Below, one piece after another: positions 1 to 7,811 of a stretch of DNA of 13,863 nucleotides. Under the pieces are notes generated by a model, which was given only the letters and a program-made list of their open reading frames with translations, ran no database searches and was not told the origin of the DNA. The stretch's first letter is position 1. Each line of letters opens with the position of its first letter. This DNA is from Haliea sp041746975. Its GTDB lineage: Bacteria > Pseudomonadota > Gammaproteobacteria > Pseudomonadales > Halieaceae. The stretch lies in assembly GCA_041746975.1 (NCBI GenBank), contig JBGTGB010000349.1:1-13863 (forward strand). The letters run 5' to 3'. The position numbers and the translations under genes were made by a program.

Positions 1-200
1 CGCCCTTTATTACTTCTGGCCTGCGGGTCGGCACCCCGGCGATTACCACCCGCGGCTTCGGCGAGGCCGAATCTGTCGAGTTGGCGGGCTGGATGTGCGA
101 CGTGCTGGAAGCCCTGGAGCAGGGCAGTGCCGACGCCGCTATCGCTGAGGTGAAGGGTAAGGTGCTGGATATCTGCAAGCGGTTGCCGGTTTACCGTTGA
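1..200 (+). CDS. glyA: Serine hydroxymethyltransferase, 3' end (C-terminal 65 codons)
   Basis: This is the end of GlyA, the cytoplasmic PLP enzyme that interconverts serine and glycine with tetrahydrofolate as one-carbon carrier. The first full codon is at position 3 and the stop TGA is at 198-200. The translation begins PFITSGLRVGTPAITTRGF and contains ELAGWMCDVL and KGKVLDIC, ending in PVYR. These are the standard C-terminal blocks of bacterial GlyA; the Arg in GLRVGTPA corresponds to the substrate-carboxylate-binding Arg of the family. The end is full length, so the gene may be intact outside the window. nrdR, a frequent downstream neighbour of glyA in gammaproteobacteria, is not found after it. 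A second, internal glyA piece in the same orientation lies at the right edge of the window. The family call is very secure; whether this copy is functional cannot be seen here. Confidence 0.96.
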   Translation, partial: PFITSGLRVGTPAITTRGFGEAESVELAGWMCDVLEALEQGSADAAIAEVKGKVLDICKRLPVYR

Positions 201-264
201 GGGAACAGCCGCAGGACAAGAGTGGAAAAATCCATTAAACAAGCGCCCAAAGGACCGGAAAGCT

Positions 265-280
265 GCCTTTCGTGAAAGGC
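265..280 (+). terminator. Short perfect hairpin downstream of glyA, possible terminator
   Basis: GCCTTTC (265-271) and GAAAGGC (274-280) form a perfect 7-bp stem around GT, 65 nt after the glyA stop. No T-run follows, so it does not fit a classical intrinsic terminator. It may be only a stabilising 3' hairpin or chance. Confidence 0.3.
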
Positions 281-319
281 GAGGATTGGGGTTCCCTCAG
301 GACTCGGCACTGACGCATC

Positions 320-348
320 TTTAGCCGCGGGGAGATAGGGCGTAAACT
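320..348 (+). promoter_or_regulatory. Weak sigma70-like promoter candidate before the sulfotransferase gene
   Basis: A poor -35 (TTTAGC, 320-325) and a fair -10 (TAAACT, 343-348) are separated by 17 nt, about 30 nt before the GTG start at 378. The spacing is ideal but the hexamers match the consensus only partly. The rest of the 201-377 gap shows nothing but the hairpin at 265-280. Confidence 0.25.
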
Positions 349-377
349 AGCCTGCAATGGCAGATTGAGCGAGCAAA

Positions 378-1961
378 GTGCAAGAGCACACCAAGAACAG
401 ATTGGCAAGTGTTCTGGCTTGCATGGCGCGCCGCGACTGGAGGCAAGCCCACCAGCATTGTGAAATGTTGCTCCATGCCCAGCCCGACTGCGCGGAAGGG
501 TGGTACTTGTTCAGTCAGGTCAAGCTGGAACTGGGTGCTTTGCAGCAAGCGGTGAGCAGTGTGCGCCGCGCGGTGGCCCTGGAAACCGACAACTCGCGGT
601 TTCGGCTCCATTTGGCCGTGGCGCTGGCTCATGTCGCTGACCAGCAGGCCGCACTGGAGACTCTGTCTACAGTGCGTCTGGCGGCCCCCAGTGCGGCCGA
701 ACACGCGCTGGTGGGCACGGTGCTAAGCCTTTGCAATCATCATGAGTATGCAATGCAGTCCTTCCTCCAAGCTTCTGAAATGACACCTGAAGAGCCGCGA
801 CACTGGCTGAATCTGGCGCTAGCTCAACGTGCGCTGGGTCATGTCTGGCGCGCTGAAGAGTGCTGTAGTCGGGCGATCTCTCTGGGTGATTTGCCACAGG
901 CCCATTATCTTCGCGCCGAACTGGGTACCCACACCTTGGGCAACAACCACGTGGCCGATTTGCAGAAGAGGCTTCAGGACCCTTCCCTGCCCGTGACCGA
1001 TCGCGTTTACCTGCAGTTCGCGCTGGGCAAGGAGCAGGAAGATGTTGGATCTTTCGCTGAAGCTTTTCAGGCCTTTCAGCTAGCGAATAGTCTACACAGG
1101 TCCACGCTGCGTTATCGTTTGGACGCTGATCTGTCAGTGATTGAAGCCCTCGTAAGCGAACATACCAAGGTGGCATTGCCGAACTGGCCAACCGGTCCGG
1201 ATGACTCTCGCCCGGTGTTCATCGTTGGGCTGCCTCGTTCAGGCACCACTCTGGTCGAGCGCATTTTACAGACCCATTCCGGGGTGGTTTCTCGAGGTGA
1301 GCGCAGCGATCTGGCGATCGAAATCAGTGCTCAAGGCAGGGGCTTGCTGGATTCGGGAAAGGTCACTGCTGCGGCACTGGTCGAGGCATCCGGACGAATG
1401 GATACGGCAGCGCTGGGCGCTCGCTATCTTCAGCGTGTGATGCCAGGAACAGGCCGACCACTGCGGGTTATCGACAAGATGCCGATCAACTATCTTTACT
1501 GCGGCCTGATTCGCAGCGCACTACCTGAGGCCCGCATTGTCGCTGTCCGGCGCGCGCCCATGGATAGCTGTTTCGCCGCCTGGAAGTCACTGCTCCTGGG
1601 TCCCTATGGATTCACCTATGACTTGGCGGACATGGCTCGGTACTATGCTGAATTTCACCGCCTGATGGCTCACTGGCGGGAGATTCTGCCGGAATCTCAC
1701 TATCAGGAAGTATTTTACGAGGACCTGGTGGTGCAGCCCGAGGCAACTTCCAAGGCGCTGTGCGGTTTTCTCGGTCTCGACTGGGAGCCCGCCATGCTGG
1801 ATTTTCATCGCAGCACCGCACCCTCGGTAACTGCAAGTGCCTCCCAGGTACGCCAGCCGATCTACCGCAGTTCAATAGGTAGGTGGCGTCACTATGCCGA
1901 GCAGCTTGCTCCCCTCCAGCAAGCCTTGGCCGAAGCAGGGCTGGACGTCAAAGGAGACTAG
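378..1961 (+). CDS. TPR-repeat sulfotransferase family protein
   Basis: This is a 527-residue protein with an N-terminal half of tetratricopeptide-like helices (about residues 20-240) and a C-terminal sulfotransferase domain (about 280-520). The 5'-phosphosulfate-binding loop is visible as FIVGLPRSGTTLVERIL, with PRSGTTL at 286-292. The 3'-phosphate-binding region is RRAPMDSC, starting at Arg391. This family moves a sulfuryl group from PAPS to an unknown acceptor, and the TPR part probably binds that acceptor. No signal peptide or membrane segment is visible. The GTG at 378 has only a weak ribosome site (GAGCGAG); the next in-frame ATG at 423 is not better. The gene ends 6 bp before the convergent receptor gene. 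It has no obvious link to the nitrogen-compound genes and may be a passenger. The family call is secure; the substrate is unknown. Confidence 0.88.
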   Translation: MQEHTKNRLASVLACMARRDWRQAHQHCEMLLHAQPDCAEGWYLFSQVKLELGALQQAVSSVRRAVALETDNSRFRLHLAVALAHVADQQAALETLSTVRLAAPSAAEHALVGTVLSLCNHHEYAMQSFLQASEMTPEEPRHWLNLALAQRALGHVWRAEECCSRAISLGDLPQAHYLRAELGTHTLGNNHVADLQKRLQDPSLPVTDRVYLQFALGKEQEDVGSFAEAFQAFQLANSLHRSTLRYRLDADLSVIEALVSEHTKVALPNWPTGPDDSRPVFIVGLPRSGTTLVERILQTHSGVVSRGERSDLAIEISAQGRGLLDSGKVTAAALVEASGRMDTAALGARYLQRVMPGTGRPLRVIDKMPINYLYCGLIRSALPEARIVAVRRAPMDSCFAAWKSLLLGPYGFTYDLADMARYYAEFHRLMAHWREILPESHYQEVFYEDLVVQPEATSKALCGFLGLDWEPAMLDFHRSTAPSVTASASQVRQPIYRSSIGRWRHYAEQLAPLQQALAEAGLDVKGD

Positions 1962-1967
1962 TTCCCC

Positions 1968-4532
1968 TTAGCCGCCGAAACGATAGGTCAGGCTGAGGCC
2001 AGTGGTCTGCGGGCGACCTACGTAGAAGAGCTTGCCGCGTTCACCCAGTCGCCGCTCATCGTCAACACCACCCGTAACCGCACGGCTATTAAAGGCGTTG
2101 TCGACGTAGAAGGATGCTGAAAGCGGCCCCTTTTCCAGCGTGGCAGAAAAATTCCACACACTGAACCCATCAATGATAAAGGGCTGGGTGTCGCCGGGTA
2201 TAAGGCTCACCAGGCCAGAATTCACCTCGCTGCGGTAAAAGCCGCTGGCTTGCCAGGTCAGTTGCCAATTGTCGAGGACGGACTGTTGATAGCTCAGGCC
2301 CAGCGATACAGAGTTCTCCGAGGTGTTGGGCAGTGGATCCCCCTTGCGGGTGGAGATGATTGGAGCGACCTCCCCGAAAAAGTCGTCGAGGACTTCGAAT
2401 TCGCTGTTGATTTCTGCATCAATATACGCGTAAGAGAAGCGATAGCTGAACCGCTCGAAGGGCGATCCACTCAGCTCAAGTTCGATTCCGCGGGAGCGGG
2501 CACTGTCACCATTGGCTACGAGGTCGTAGCCGCCCGCTGCCGCTCTGCCGTTGATCTGGAGGTTCTCCCAGTCGATATGGTACACGGTCACCGAAGCGTT
2601 CTGATCGAGCAGCCTGCCCTTGATACCAATTTCATAGTTTTTCGTGGTGTCTGGTTCATACAGCAGCAGGTCGCGACTGGCTGCGAAGGGCCCCGCCAAC
2701 GGGATGCCATTGGCACCACCGCGCCGGAATCCTTCGGCGTAGGTAGCGTACACCATGGCATCGCTGTTGAGATTGTAGGACGTGTTCAGTTTGAAGATGG
2801 TGTCGCTGGCGCTGGAGTCCGCGCTGACGACGGTGTCTCCCAGTTCATTGTCGCCGCAGAATATGCCGCAGTAGGGCAGCTGCGAAAATGTATCGACGGC
2901 AAACTTCTGATCAAAGTAGCGAGCCCCCCCGGTTACCTGCCAGCGCTCGTTGAAATTCCACGTCAACTCGGTAAACACCGCGAGGTCCTCGAACTCGGTG
3001 GCATTGCGGGTGATGAAGTTGATGTCTCCCAATTGAGGGTTGGCGTGAAAACCCAGGGAAATGCTGTCATAGAAGGTCTGCCCGGGAACATACTGAATGG
3101 TGTTGTCGTCGGTTTTGACGTCCTGGTAAAAAATGCCCACTGTGTAGTCTAAGGGGTTATCCCAGTCGGACACCAGCCGGATTTCCTGGGCGAAACCCTT
3201 GAGCTTGTTGCGGGTGAATTCAATGTCTACAAATCGTGGTACAAAGCCGTAGAAATCACCGAAAGCTACTGAAATGCCCGCAGACACATCAATGATCGCC
3301 TCCTGATCGTCGTCGTAGTAGGAGGTACTGGACGTGAGGTTGGCAAATCCCAGATCGGCGCTCAGCTCCAGGTTGAACAGGTCGGTCGAGCGCTCGGAGG
3401 GTTCCTCGAGCAGCCGAGGAAGGCCATATTTGCCGCTGGGCCGGAAAATGGTTCCGCCGGTGGGATAGTCAATCGGGCCGGCCTCGTTGGGGCTGAACGG
3501 ATTTTCATCTCCGCGTAGGAAGTCGATATTCCCGCCGGCAAAATCCCCGTATTCGGCCTGCAGGTTGTCTACCTCGTCCCGCTGGTGGAATACACTCATG
3601 ATTGCCTGCACCCTGTCGGACATCTGCCATAGCAGTGAGGCCCGCAAATTCCAGACATCGGCATCGTTGGCGTCTTTCTTCACCGGCCGCAACACGAAAG
3701 CCGAGTTGATGTCATTGGGATCCGCTGCCGTGGGAATGCCCAGGGGACTGTTGACCGCGCTGCTCGGCGGGTCAAAGGCGACCAGGTTATTCATGTCGAT
3801 GAAGCCGCCCCAGTGCTGATAACCCCCGGAGATGCGCATGGCCAAGGTGTCGCTTATGGGCACATTGACAATCCCGGATGCGGCGCGGTTCCATTCGCTG
3901 GAACCTTTAATAGCAGCCACATCGCCGGTGACCTCCGCATAAAACGCGTCTGGGTCGGGGTTATTGGGGATCACGCGGATGGTGCCCGCCAGTGACCCGG
4001 AACCATACAAGGTGCCTTGGGGGCCGCGCAGAACTTCTACCCGAGCAATATCGGCCAGCTGCAGAGGCAGGAACAGTGGCGTTTCGCCAATGTACATGGA
4101 TACCGGGGCTACTGTGGCGGTGGGGAAGCCTTCATTGTTCGAGGCGTCGTCACCAGTGAGTCCGCGAAGGGTCAGGTTGTTGTTGCGCCCCTTGTTGGAG
4201 GGCCCCGTGTCGACGAAGGACACGCCGGCCAGGTGTTGCGCAATATCGTTGATTTCGCCTATTCGATTGGCCCGCAGTTCAGCTGCGCCGATCGCTGAAA
4301 TGTTGTACGGGATGTCCATCACCGAAGCATCGCGCCGGGTAGCGGTCACCACCACTTCTTCCAATTGCTGCGCCGTGCCCTCGATGGCGATGCTGAGTGA
4401 TACTGCGGCGACCGCACCGGTCAGTCGCTTGCGGGCTACAGAAGGTCTTGCCGGCTCTGCGACAGACATATATGTCGCCAAGTGCTGGTTTCGGGATCGG
4501 ATTGTTTGAGAGTGGTGGTTTGAATGTGTCAT
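1968..4532 (-). CDS. TonB-dependent outer-membrane receptor
   Basis: This 854-residue protein is a 22-strand barrel receptor that uses TonB/ExbBD energy to import a scarce or bulky ligand across the outer membrane. It has an N-terminal export signal (basic VARKR, then a hydrophobic run at about 38-50), a TonB box (EEVVVTATR, 58-66), and a plug domain with the hallmark VEVLRGPQGTLYGSGS. A long barrel follows, ending TGLSLTYRFGG, with the aromatic Phe third from the end. A CGIFC pair in an outer loop could form a disulfide. The start at 4532 is chosen because GGAGGT lies 5 nt upstream on this strand; the later Met22 has no such site. It is divergent from the NCS1 permease and shares its control region, which suggests one substrate for both. 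The plug and barrel carry no substrate signature that I recognise, so siderophore import is not excluded. Confidence 0.93.
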   Translation of the reverse strand: MTHSNHHSQTIRSRNQHLATYMSVAEPARPSVARKRLTGAVAAVSLSIAIEGTAQQLEEVVVTATRRDASVMDIPYNISAIGAAELRANRIGEINDIAQHLAGVSFVDTGPSNKGRNNNLTLRGLTGDDASNNEGFPTATVAPVSMYIGETPLFLPLQLADIARVEVLRGPQGTLYGSGSLAGTIRVIPNNPDPDAFYAEVTGDVAAIKGSSEWNRAASGIVNVPISDTLAMRISGGYQHWGGFIDMNNLVAFDPPSSAVNSPLGIPTAADPNDINSAFVLRPVKKDANDADVWNLRASLLWQMSDRVQAIMSVFHQRDEVDNLQAEYGDFAGGNIDFLRGDENPFSPNEAGPIDYPTGGTIFRPSGKYGLPRLLEEPSERSTDLFNLELSADLGFANLTSSTSYYDDDQEAIIDVSAGISVAFGDFYGFVPRFVDIEFTRNKLKGFAQEIRLVSDWDNPLDYTVGIFYQDVKTDDNTIQYVPGQTFYDSISLGFHANPQLGDINFITRNATEFEDLAVFTELTWNFNERWQVTGGARYFDQKFAVDTFSQLPYCGIFCGDNELGDTVVSADSSASDTIFKLNTSYNLNSDAMVYATYAEGFRRGGANGIPLAGPFAASRDLLLYEPDTTKNYEIGIKGRLLDQNASVTVYHIDWENLQINGRAAAGGYDLVANGDSARSRGIELELSGSPFERFSYRFSYAYIDAEINSEFEVLDDFFGEVAPIISTRKGDPLPNTSENSVSLGLSYQQSVLDNWQLTWQASGFYRSEVNSGLVSLIPGDTQPFIIDGFSVWNFSATLEKGPLSASFYVDNAFNSRAVTGGVDDERRLGERGKLFYVGRPQTTGLSLTYRFGG

Positions 4533-4575
4533 ATGGACCTCCAGTGACAGATGGCAGGCTTGGGAGAGGCTCGAC

Positions 4576-4604
4576 TATATAACGCGGCTTGTCGCGCTTA
4601 ATAG
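4576..4604 (-). promoter_or_regulatory. Candidate promoter for the TonB-dependent receptor gene
   Basis: On the minus strand a good -10 (TATATA, 4581-4576) sits 17 nt from a poor -35 (CTATTA, 4604-4599). The predicted transcript would start near 4570, about 38 nt before the ATG. A weak -35 is common where an activator is needed. The inverted repeat at 4617-4648 would then be centred near -63, the usual place of a LysR recognition site. The position is inferred, not proven. Confidence 0.35.
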
Positions 4605-4616
4605 CGCCTATCTTCT

Positions 4617-4648
4617 GCATTAACGTTGGTAATGCCCAACGTTAATGC
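4617..4648. promoter_or_regulatory. Perfect 13-bp inverted repeat, probable operator in the divergent region
   Basis: GCATTAACGTTGG (4617-4629) and CCAACGTTAATGC (4636-4648) are exact reverse complements separated by 6 nt. The repeat lies between the divergent receptor and permease genes, 69 nt or more from either coding start, and no T-run follows. An operator is therefore more likely than a terminator. Its core TTAACGT recurs twice upstream of the cupin operon (7297 and 7318). A LysR-type regulator is encoded next door and is the natural candidate protein. Confidence 0.7.
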
Positions 4649-4712
4649 GCGCACTGATAGCTCGCGAACCGTTACACTGCCCCCACGATGTTACGCCGAT
4701 CGCCGGCAAGCC

Positions 4713-4719
4713 AAAGGAG
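4713..4719 (+). promoter_or_regulatory. Shine-Dalgarno AAAGGAG that favours a TTG start at 4730
   Basis: AAAGGAG ends 10 nt before an in-frame TTG at 4730. The upstream ATG at 4688 has no purine-rich ribosome site before it. The site therefore decides for the shorter form of the permease, although the spacer is on the long side. Confidence 0.5.
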
Positions 4720-4729
4720 TGCAGCAATC

Positions 4730-6121
4730 TTGGGTAGCATTTGGCAGCGCGTGTCCCACAGCCATTCTCCGCGCAGTGTGGAAGAGCAGCAGCCCATGCT
4801 CGGGCACTTGCCTGGATGGCGTATGGGCTTGATCTGGCTGGCCGCCAACTTGGTCGTTACCACCCAGCTCACCGGCACCCTGTTCGTGCCCGCCTTGCCT
4901 TGGTTGGACGCGATCCTGCTGATTCTGGTGGGCACTGTATTCGGTGCCGTCATCCTGGTGCTGGTCGGCAACATGGGTACCCGTACCGGATTGCCCACCA
5001 TGGCGCTGGCGCGGGGGGCATTTGGCATTCGCGGGAGTCTGCTACCGGTCACCGCAAACCTGGTAGTGCTGATGGGTTGGAGCTGGGTGCAGGCCATGCT
5101 TGGAGGTTTGGCCCTGAACCAATTGCTGTTGGCATGGACCGGATTGTCTGCACCCATGCTTTGCGCCGTGACGGTCCAGGTCTGCGTGGTTTTTCTTGTG
5201 CTCTTCGGTCACTCGGCCATTGCCCGCGTGGAACCGTGGCTTGCGGCGACCATGTTCAGTCTGCTGGCCTATCTGTGCTGGATCGCCTTCAGCCGCTTCT
5301 CCCTCACAGACTACATGACGCTTCCCGCCCAGCCTGCGGTCGGCTGGACCCCGACCCTGGTGTTTGACGTGGTATTTGCGACCGCCATTTCCTGGACCGT
5401 TCTGTCGGCGGATATCACCCGTATGGCGCGTTCGCAGAAGGCGGGTATAGTCGGGACCTCCATTGGCTATGTGCTGTCCACGCTGTTTTCGATGATTGTG
5501 GGAGCAACGGCCATCGCCTTTATTCTCCTCGCTGGCGGTGAGGCAGCGCCCTTCGACCCGGTGGCGGTGATTGCCGCCTTCGGCTGGCCCCTCGCGTTGA
5601 TGATCGTGCTGTCGGTCATCGCCACCAACACAATGGTGCTCTACGGCATGACGGCGACCAGCCTGCATTCCATGCGCACCCGTTCCGTGGGCTACCTGGC
5701 GACAGTCCTGATACTCGGGGCACTGTCGATTGCCGGTGCTACCCTGTTTGCCTTGCTGGAGCAGTTCACCGACTTTCTGGTAGCTATAGGCACCCTGTTT
5801 ATCCCCGTTTTCGCGATCATGCTGGCCGACTACTACCTGCTGCACCGCGGAGCCTATGATCGGGACATCCTATGCGATCATGGCGGTCGCTACTGGTACT
5901 GGAAGGGTATAAACCGCTGGGCCATCATAGTCTGGCTGGTGTCGGTCCTGTTCTCCCTGTGGCTGAATTACATGGTCACCTCGCCTCTGGGGGCGACCTT
6001 GCCGACCCTTGTGCTGGCCTTTGTCGCCTACCTGCTGCCTTTCCTCATCCCAGGCTGGCGGCCGCAAGCCGCCGGTAGCAGCGTGCACCTTGCGACCGCA
6101 CTGCCTGGCTCCGACGACTGA
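4730..6121 (+). CDS. NCS1-family permease (cytosine/allantoin/hydantoin type)
   Basis: This inner-membrane symporter has about twelve hydrophobic segments and belongs to the nucleobase:cation symporter-1 family, whose members import cytosine, uracil, allantoin, hydantoins or thiamine with H+ or Na+. The family's N-terminal pattern is visible: a first membrane segment ending in LAANLVVTTQLTG, then GLPTMALARGAFGIRGSLLP and the following GWSWVQA in the third segment. The TTG at 4730, with AAAGGAG upstream, is chosen; it gives 463 residues. An ATG at 4688 would add 14 residues but lacks a ribosome site. The gene is divergent from the TonB-dependent receptor and upstream of the LysR gene. In context it probably carries the substrate, once across the outer membrane, into the cytoplasm for the carbamoylase-type enzyme. 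The ligand cannot be fixed from sequence. Confidence 0.9.
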   Translation: MGSIWQRVSHSHSPRSVEEQQPMLGHLPGWRMGLIWLAANLVVTTQLTGTLFVPALPWLDAILLILVGTVFGAVILVLVGNMGTRTGLPTMALARGAFGIRGSLLPVTANLVVLMGWSWVQAMLGGLALNQLLLAWTGLSAPMLCAVTVQVCVVFLVLFGHSAIARVEPWLAATMFSLLAYLCWIAFSRFSLTDYMTLPAQPAVGWTPTLVFDVVFATAISWTVLSADITRMARSQKAGIVGTSIGYVLSTLFSMIVGATAIAFILLAGGEAAPFDPVAVIAAFGWPLALMIVLSVIATNTMVLYGMTATSLHSMRTRSVGYLATVLILGALSIAGATLFALLEQFTDFLVAIGTLFIPVFAIMLADYYLLHRGAYDRDILCDHGGRYWYWKGINRWAIIVWLVSVLFSLWLNYMVTSPLGATLPTLVLAFVAYLLPFLIPGWRPQAAGSSVHLATALPGSDD

Positions 6122-6167
6122 GTCCTGCCGAAGTCCCCCTTGCCAGCTGCACTGATATTGTGCTCCA

Positions 6168-6186
6168 GCGCACCTAATTTGTGCGC
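6168..6186. promoter_or_regulatory. Inverted repeat overlapping the -35 of the LysR gene
   Basis: GCGCAC (6168-6173) and GTGCGC (6181-6186) are exact reverse complements around 7 nt. The right arm overlaps the candidate -35 hexamer, as expected for an autorepression site of a LysR regulator. The arms are short and GC-rich, so chance is possible. Confidence 0.35.
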
Positions 6187-6207
6187 CGCCCTGTACCCGC
6201 ATAGTAT
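6179..6207 (+). promoter_or_regulatory. Candidate promoter for the LysR regulator gene
   Basis: TTGTGC (6179-6184) and TAGTAT (6202-6207) are separated by exactly 17 nt, about 120 nt before the ATG at 6329. The hexamers match the sigma70 consensus at 3 of 6 and 4 of 6 positions. Nothing else stands out in the 6122-6328 gap apart from the inverted repeat beside it. Confidence 0.4.
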
Positions 6208-6328
6208 GCTGTCTTCGAGAATACGATGTGCAGAGTCCAGTCTCAGGATGGCCTGTATCTTGCTGTAGTTTTCTGGTCGATCGCAGAGCTTGTGTAGAGC
6301 TCCGCACTTACGTCGCAGAGGGCTTGCC

Positions 6329-7288
6329 ATGACCAAGGTGACACGTAGGTTAGGACAGATCAGTGACATCGATCTGCGTCTGCTGAAGATTTTTTGTTCC
6401 GTTGTGGAAAACGGGGGCGTCTCCGCCGCCGAGATTAGTCTCGGCATAAGCCGATCCACCATCAGTACCCACCTCAAGGACTTGGAGGCGCGATTGAATA
6501 TCGTGCTCTGCCAGCGCGGCCGCAGCGGCTTTCGGCTGACTCCACAGGGCAAGGAGATCTACGGCTACACAGTGGAATTTCTCCGCGAGATCGAGCGCTT
6601 CCGCCAACGCCTCAACGGCGTCAACGATACGGTCTGTGGCAGTCTGTCGATAGGCATGGTTGATAACGTAATCTGGGAGAATAATCCTGCGCTGCTGGAT
6701 ACCTTCGCTGAGTTTGCCCGCCAGGGCAGCGAGGTCGACCTCTCGATCCGTCTACTGTCGCCGGACGAGGTCGAGCGGGGGCTGATGGAGAAGAAGCTGG
6801 ACCTTGGTATACTTACGGCGCTGCATGTCTTGCCCTCACTGTCTTACGAAGAGCTCTATCAGGAGGGGAACTACCTGTACTGCGGCGTCGGGCACGAACT
6901 ATTCGGTTTGCCCGACCAGCAGATTACCGAGGAGCGCGTCAAGCGTGCGTCCTATGTCAACAAGGGTTATGTGGTCACCGAGTTCATGGAGGAAACCGAG
7001 CGCCGCATGAACGTCAAGGCCACGGCGTACGACGTCGAATCCATTGCCTTTCTGATCCTTTCTGGCCAGTACATTGGTTTTCTGCCGGAACGCTACGCAG
7101 AGGTCTGGATTGAGCGCGGGCAGATGCGTCCCCTGCTGAGCGACCGTTACTCCACCCAGTTCGACGTCATGGCCGCGACCGCCAAGGGAGCGCACCCCTC
7201 GGATGCGCTATCGATGTTTCTCGGCATACTGCGCAAGCACAGTCGTCGGCATGCGAGGCATCTTGGCGTAGTTGGAAAAGGTGCGTAG
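6329..7288 (+). CDS. LysR-family transcriptional regulator
   Basis: This is a 319-residue DNA-binding regulator. The N-terminal winged helix-turn-helix is clear: DLRLLKIFCSVVENGGVSAA, then ISRSTISTHLKDLEARLNI and GFRLTPQGKEIY. A linker helix and a periplasmic-binding-protein-like effector domain follow (about residues 85-300). The ATG at 6329 is preferred because AGAGG lies 6 nt upstream; an extension to 6290 would begin with a residue run atypical of LysR proteins. The gene lies between the divergent receptor/permease pair and the hydrolase operon, both of which carry TTAACGT elements in their control regions. It is therefore the likely local regulator, responding to the substrate or a breakdown product. 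No effector can be predicted. Confidence 0.95.
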   Translation: MTKVTRRLGQISDIDLRLLKIFCSVVENGGVSAAEISLGISRSTISTHLKDLEARLNIVLCQRGRSGFRLTPQGKEIYGYTVEFLREIERFRQRLNGVNDTVCGSLSIGMVDNVIWENNPALLDTFAEFARQGSEVDLSIRLLSPDEVERGLMEKKLDLGILTALHVLPSLSYEELYQEGNYLYCGVGHELFGLPDQQITEERVKRASYVNKGYVVTEFMEETERRMNVKATAYDVESIAFLILSGQYIGFLPERYAEVWIERGQMRPLLSDRYSTQFDVMAATAKGAHPSDALSMFLGILRKHSRRHARHLGVVGKGA

Positions 7289-7336
7289 TTTCAGAGTTAA
7301 CGTCTAACTTTCAGGCTTTAACGTGTTGTTCAGGCT
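7289..7336 (+). repeat. About 20-bp tandem repeats upstream of the cupin operon
   Basis: Directly after the LysR stop, TTTCAG recurs at 7289 and 7309, and TTCAGG at 7329, a period of 20 nt. TTAACGT occurs at 7297 and 7318, 21 nt apart. The units are about two helical turns long, so bound proteins would line up on one face. TTAACGT is also the core of the inverted repeat at 4617-4648. These look like regulator-binding sites for the operon that begins at 7385. A weak promoter could start at TTAACG (7318) with TACTCT (7340) as -10, 16 nt apart. Confidence 0.5.
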
Positions 7337-7384
7337 GGCTACTCTGCTCAATCCAGCAGCCAGTGCCCAGGGGGCCGGATACCC

Positions 7385-7768
7385 GTGGCGAATGCCGAAT
7401 TTACCCAGATACATCCCGGTGGCGACCCGCAGCTCGGTCTGTCAGCTGTCGAACATGAGCCCTCGGACCGGGCTGTCGAAGGTGCCCGAAAACCCATGGC
7501 CTACGTCGCCCACGCCGTCGACCGGCCGGAACTGACGGCCGGAATCTGGGCCTGTGATGCAGGCATTCTGGAGGTTACTGACCTGCCGTTTACTGAGGTC
7601 TGTGTGGTAATCGAGGGTTGCGTCGAAGTCACCGATCGTCATGGTCATACGGCGACATTCAAGCCCGGGGATGCCTTCGTGCTGCACGCGGGGTTCACCG
7701 GACGCTGGCACATGTCGGCGTCATTTCGTAAATACAACTGCATGATCAGGCGATTTGAGCGGGATTGA
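7385..7768 (+). CDS. Small DUF861/EutQ-like cupin protein
   Basis: This is a 127-residue single-domain cupin. The family pattern is visible as GIWACDAGILEVTDLPFTEV, then CVVIEGCVEVTDRHG, then FKPGDAFVLHAGFTGRWHM and RKYNCM. The family includes (S)-ureidoglycine aminohydrolase, EutQ-like proteins and many of unknown role. The usual paired histidines of cupin motif 1 are not present, so any metal site is not canonical. The start is GTG at 7385, with AGGGGG about 10 nt upstream; Met38 is a possible internal start just before the conserved domain. It is the first gene of the hydrolase operon, 43 nt before the amidohydrolase. It could act on a ureide intermediate or simply bind the pathway compound; its function is not certain. 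Confidence 0.8.
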   Translation: MANAEFTQIHPGGDPQLGLSAVEHEPSDRAVEGARKPMAYVAHAVDRPELTAGIWACDAGILEVTDLPFTEVCVVIEGCVEVTDRHGHTATFKPGDAFVLHAGFTGRWHMSASFRKYNCMIRRFERD

Positions 7769-7811
7769 ACGCTGCCTGGTCCGCCTTTGAGCCACAGGAA
7801 TGGAGAATATC

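Noticed and set aside
2250..3152. 300-codon open frame on the + strand
   Set aside because: It is antisense to the TonB-dependent receptor, whose domains are unmistakable; no known family motif is visible in it.
5042..5845. 267-codon open frame on the - strand
   Set aside because: It is a shadow of the NCS1 permease, with a composition rich in Gln, His and Arg typical of antisense of hydrophobic codons.
6290..6328. Extended start of the LysR protein
   Set aside because: The 13 extra residues are not typical of LysR proteins, whereas the ATG at 6329 has an AGAGG ribosome site at proper spacing.
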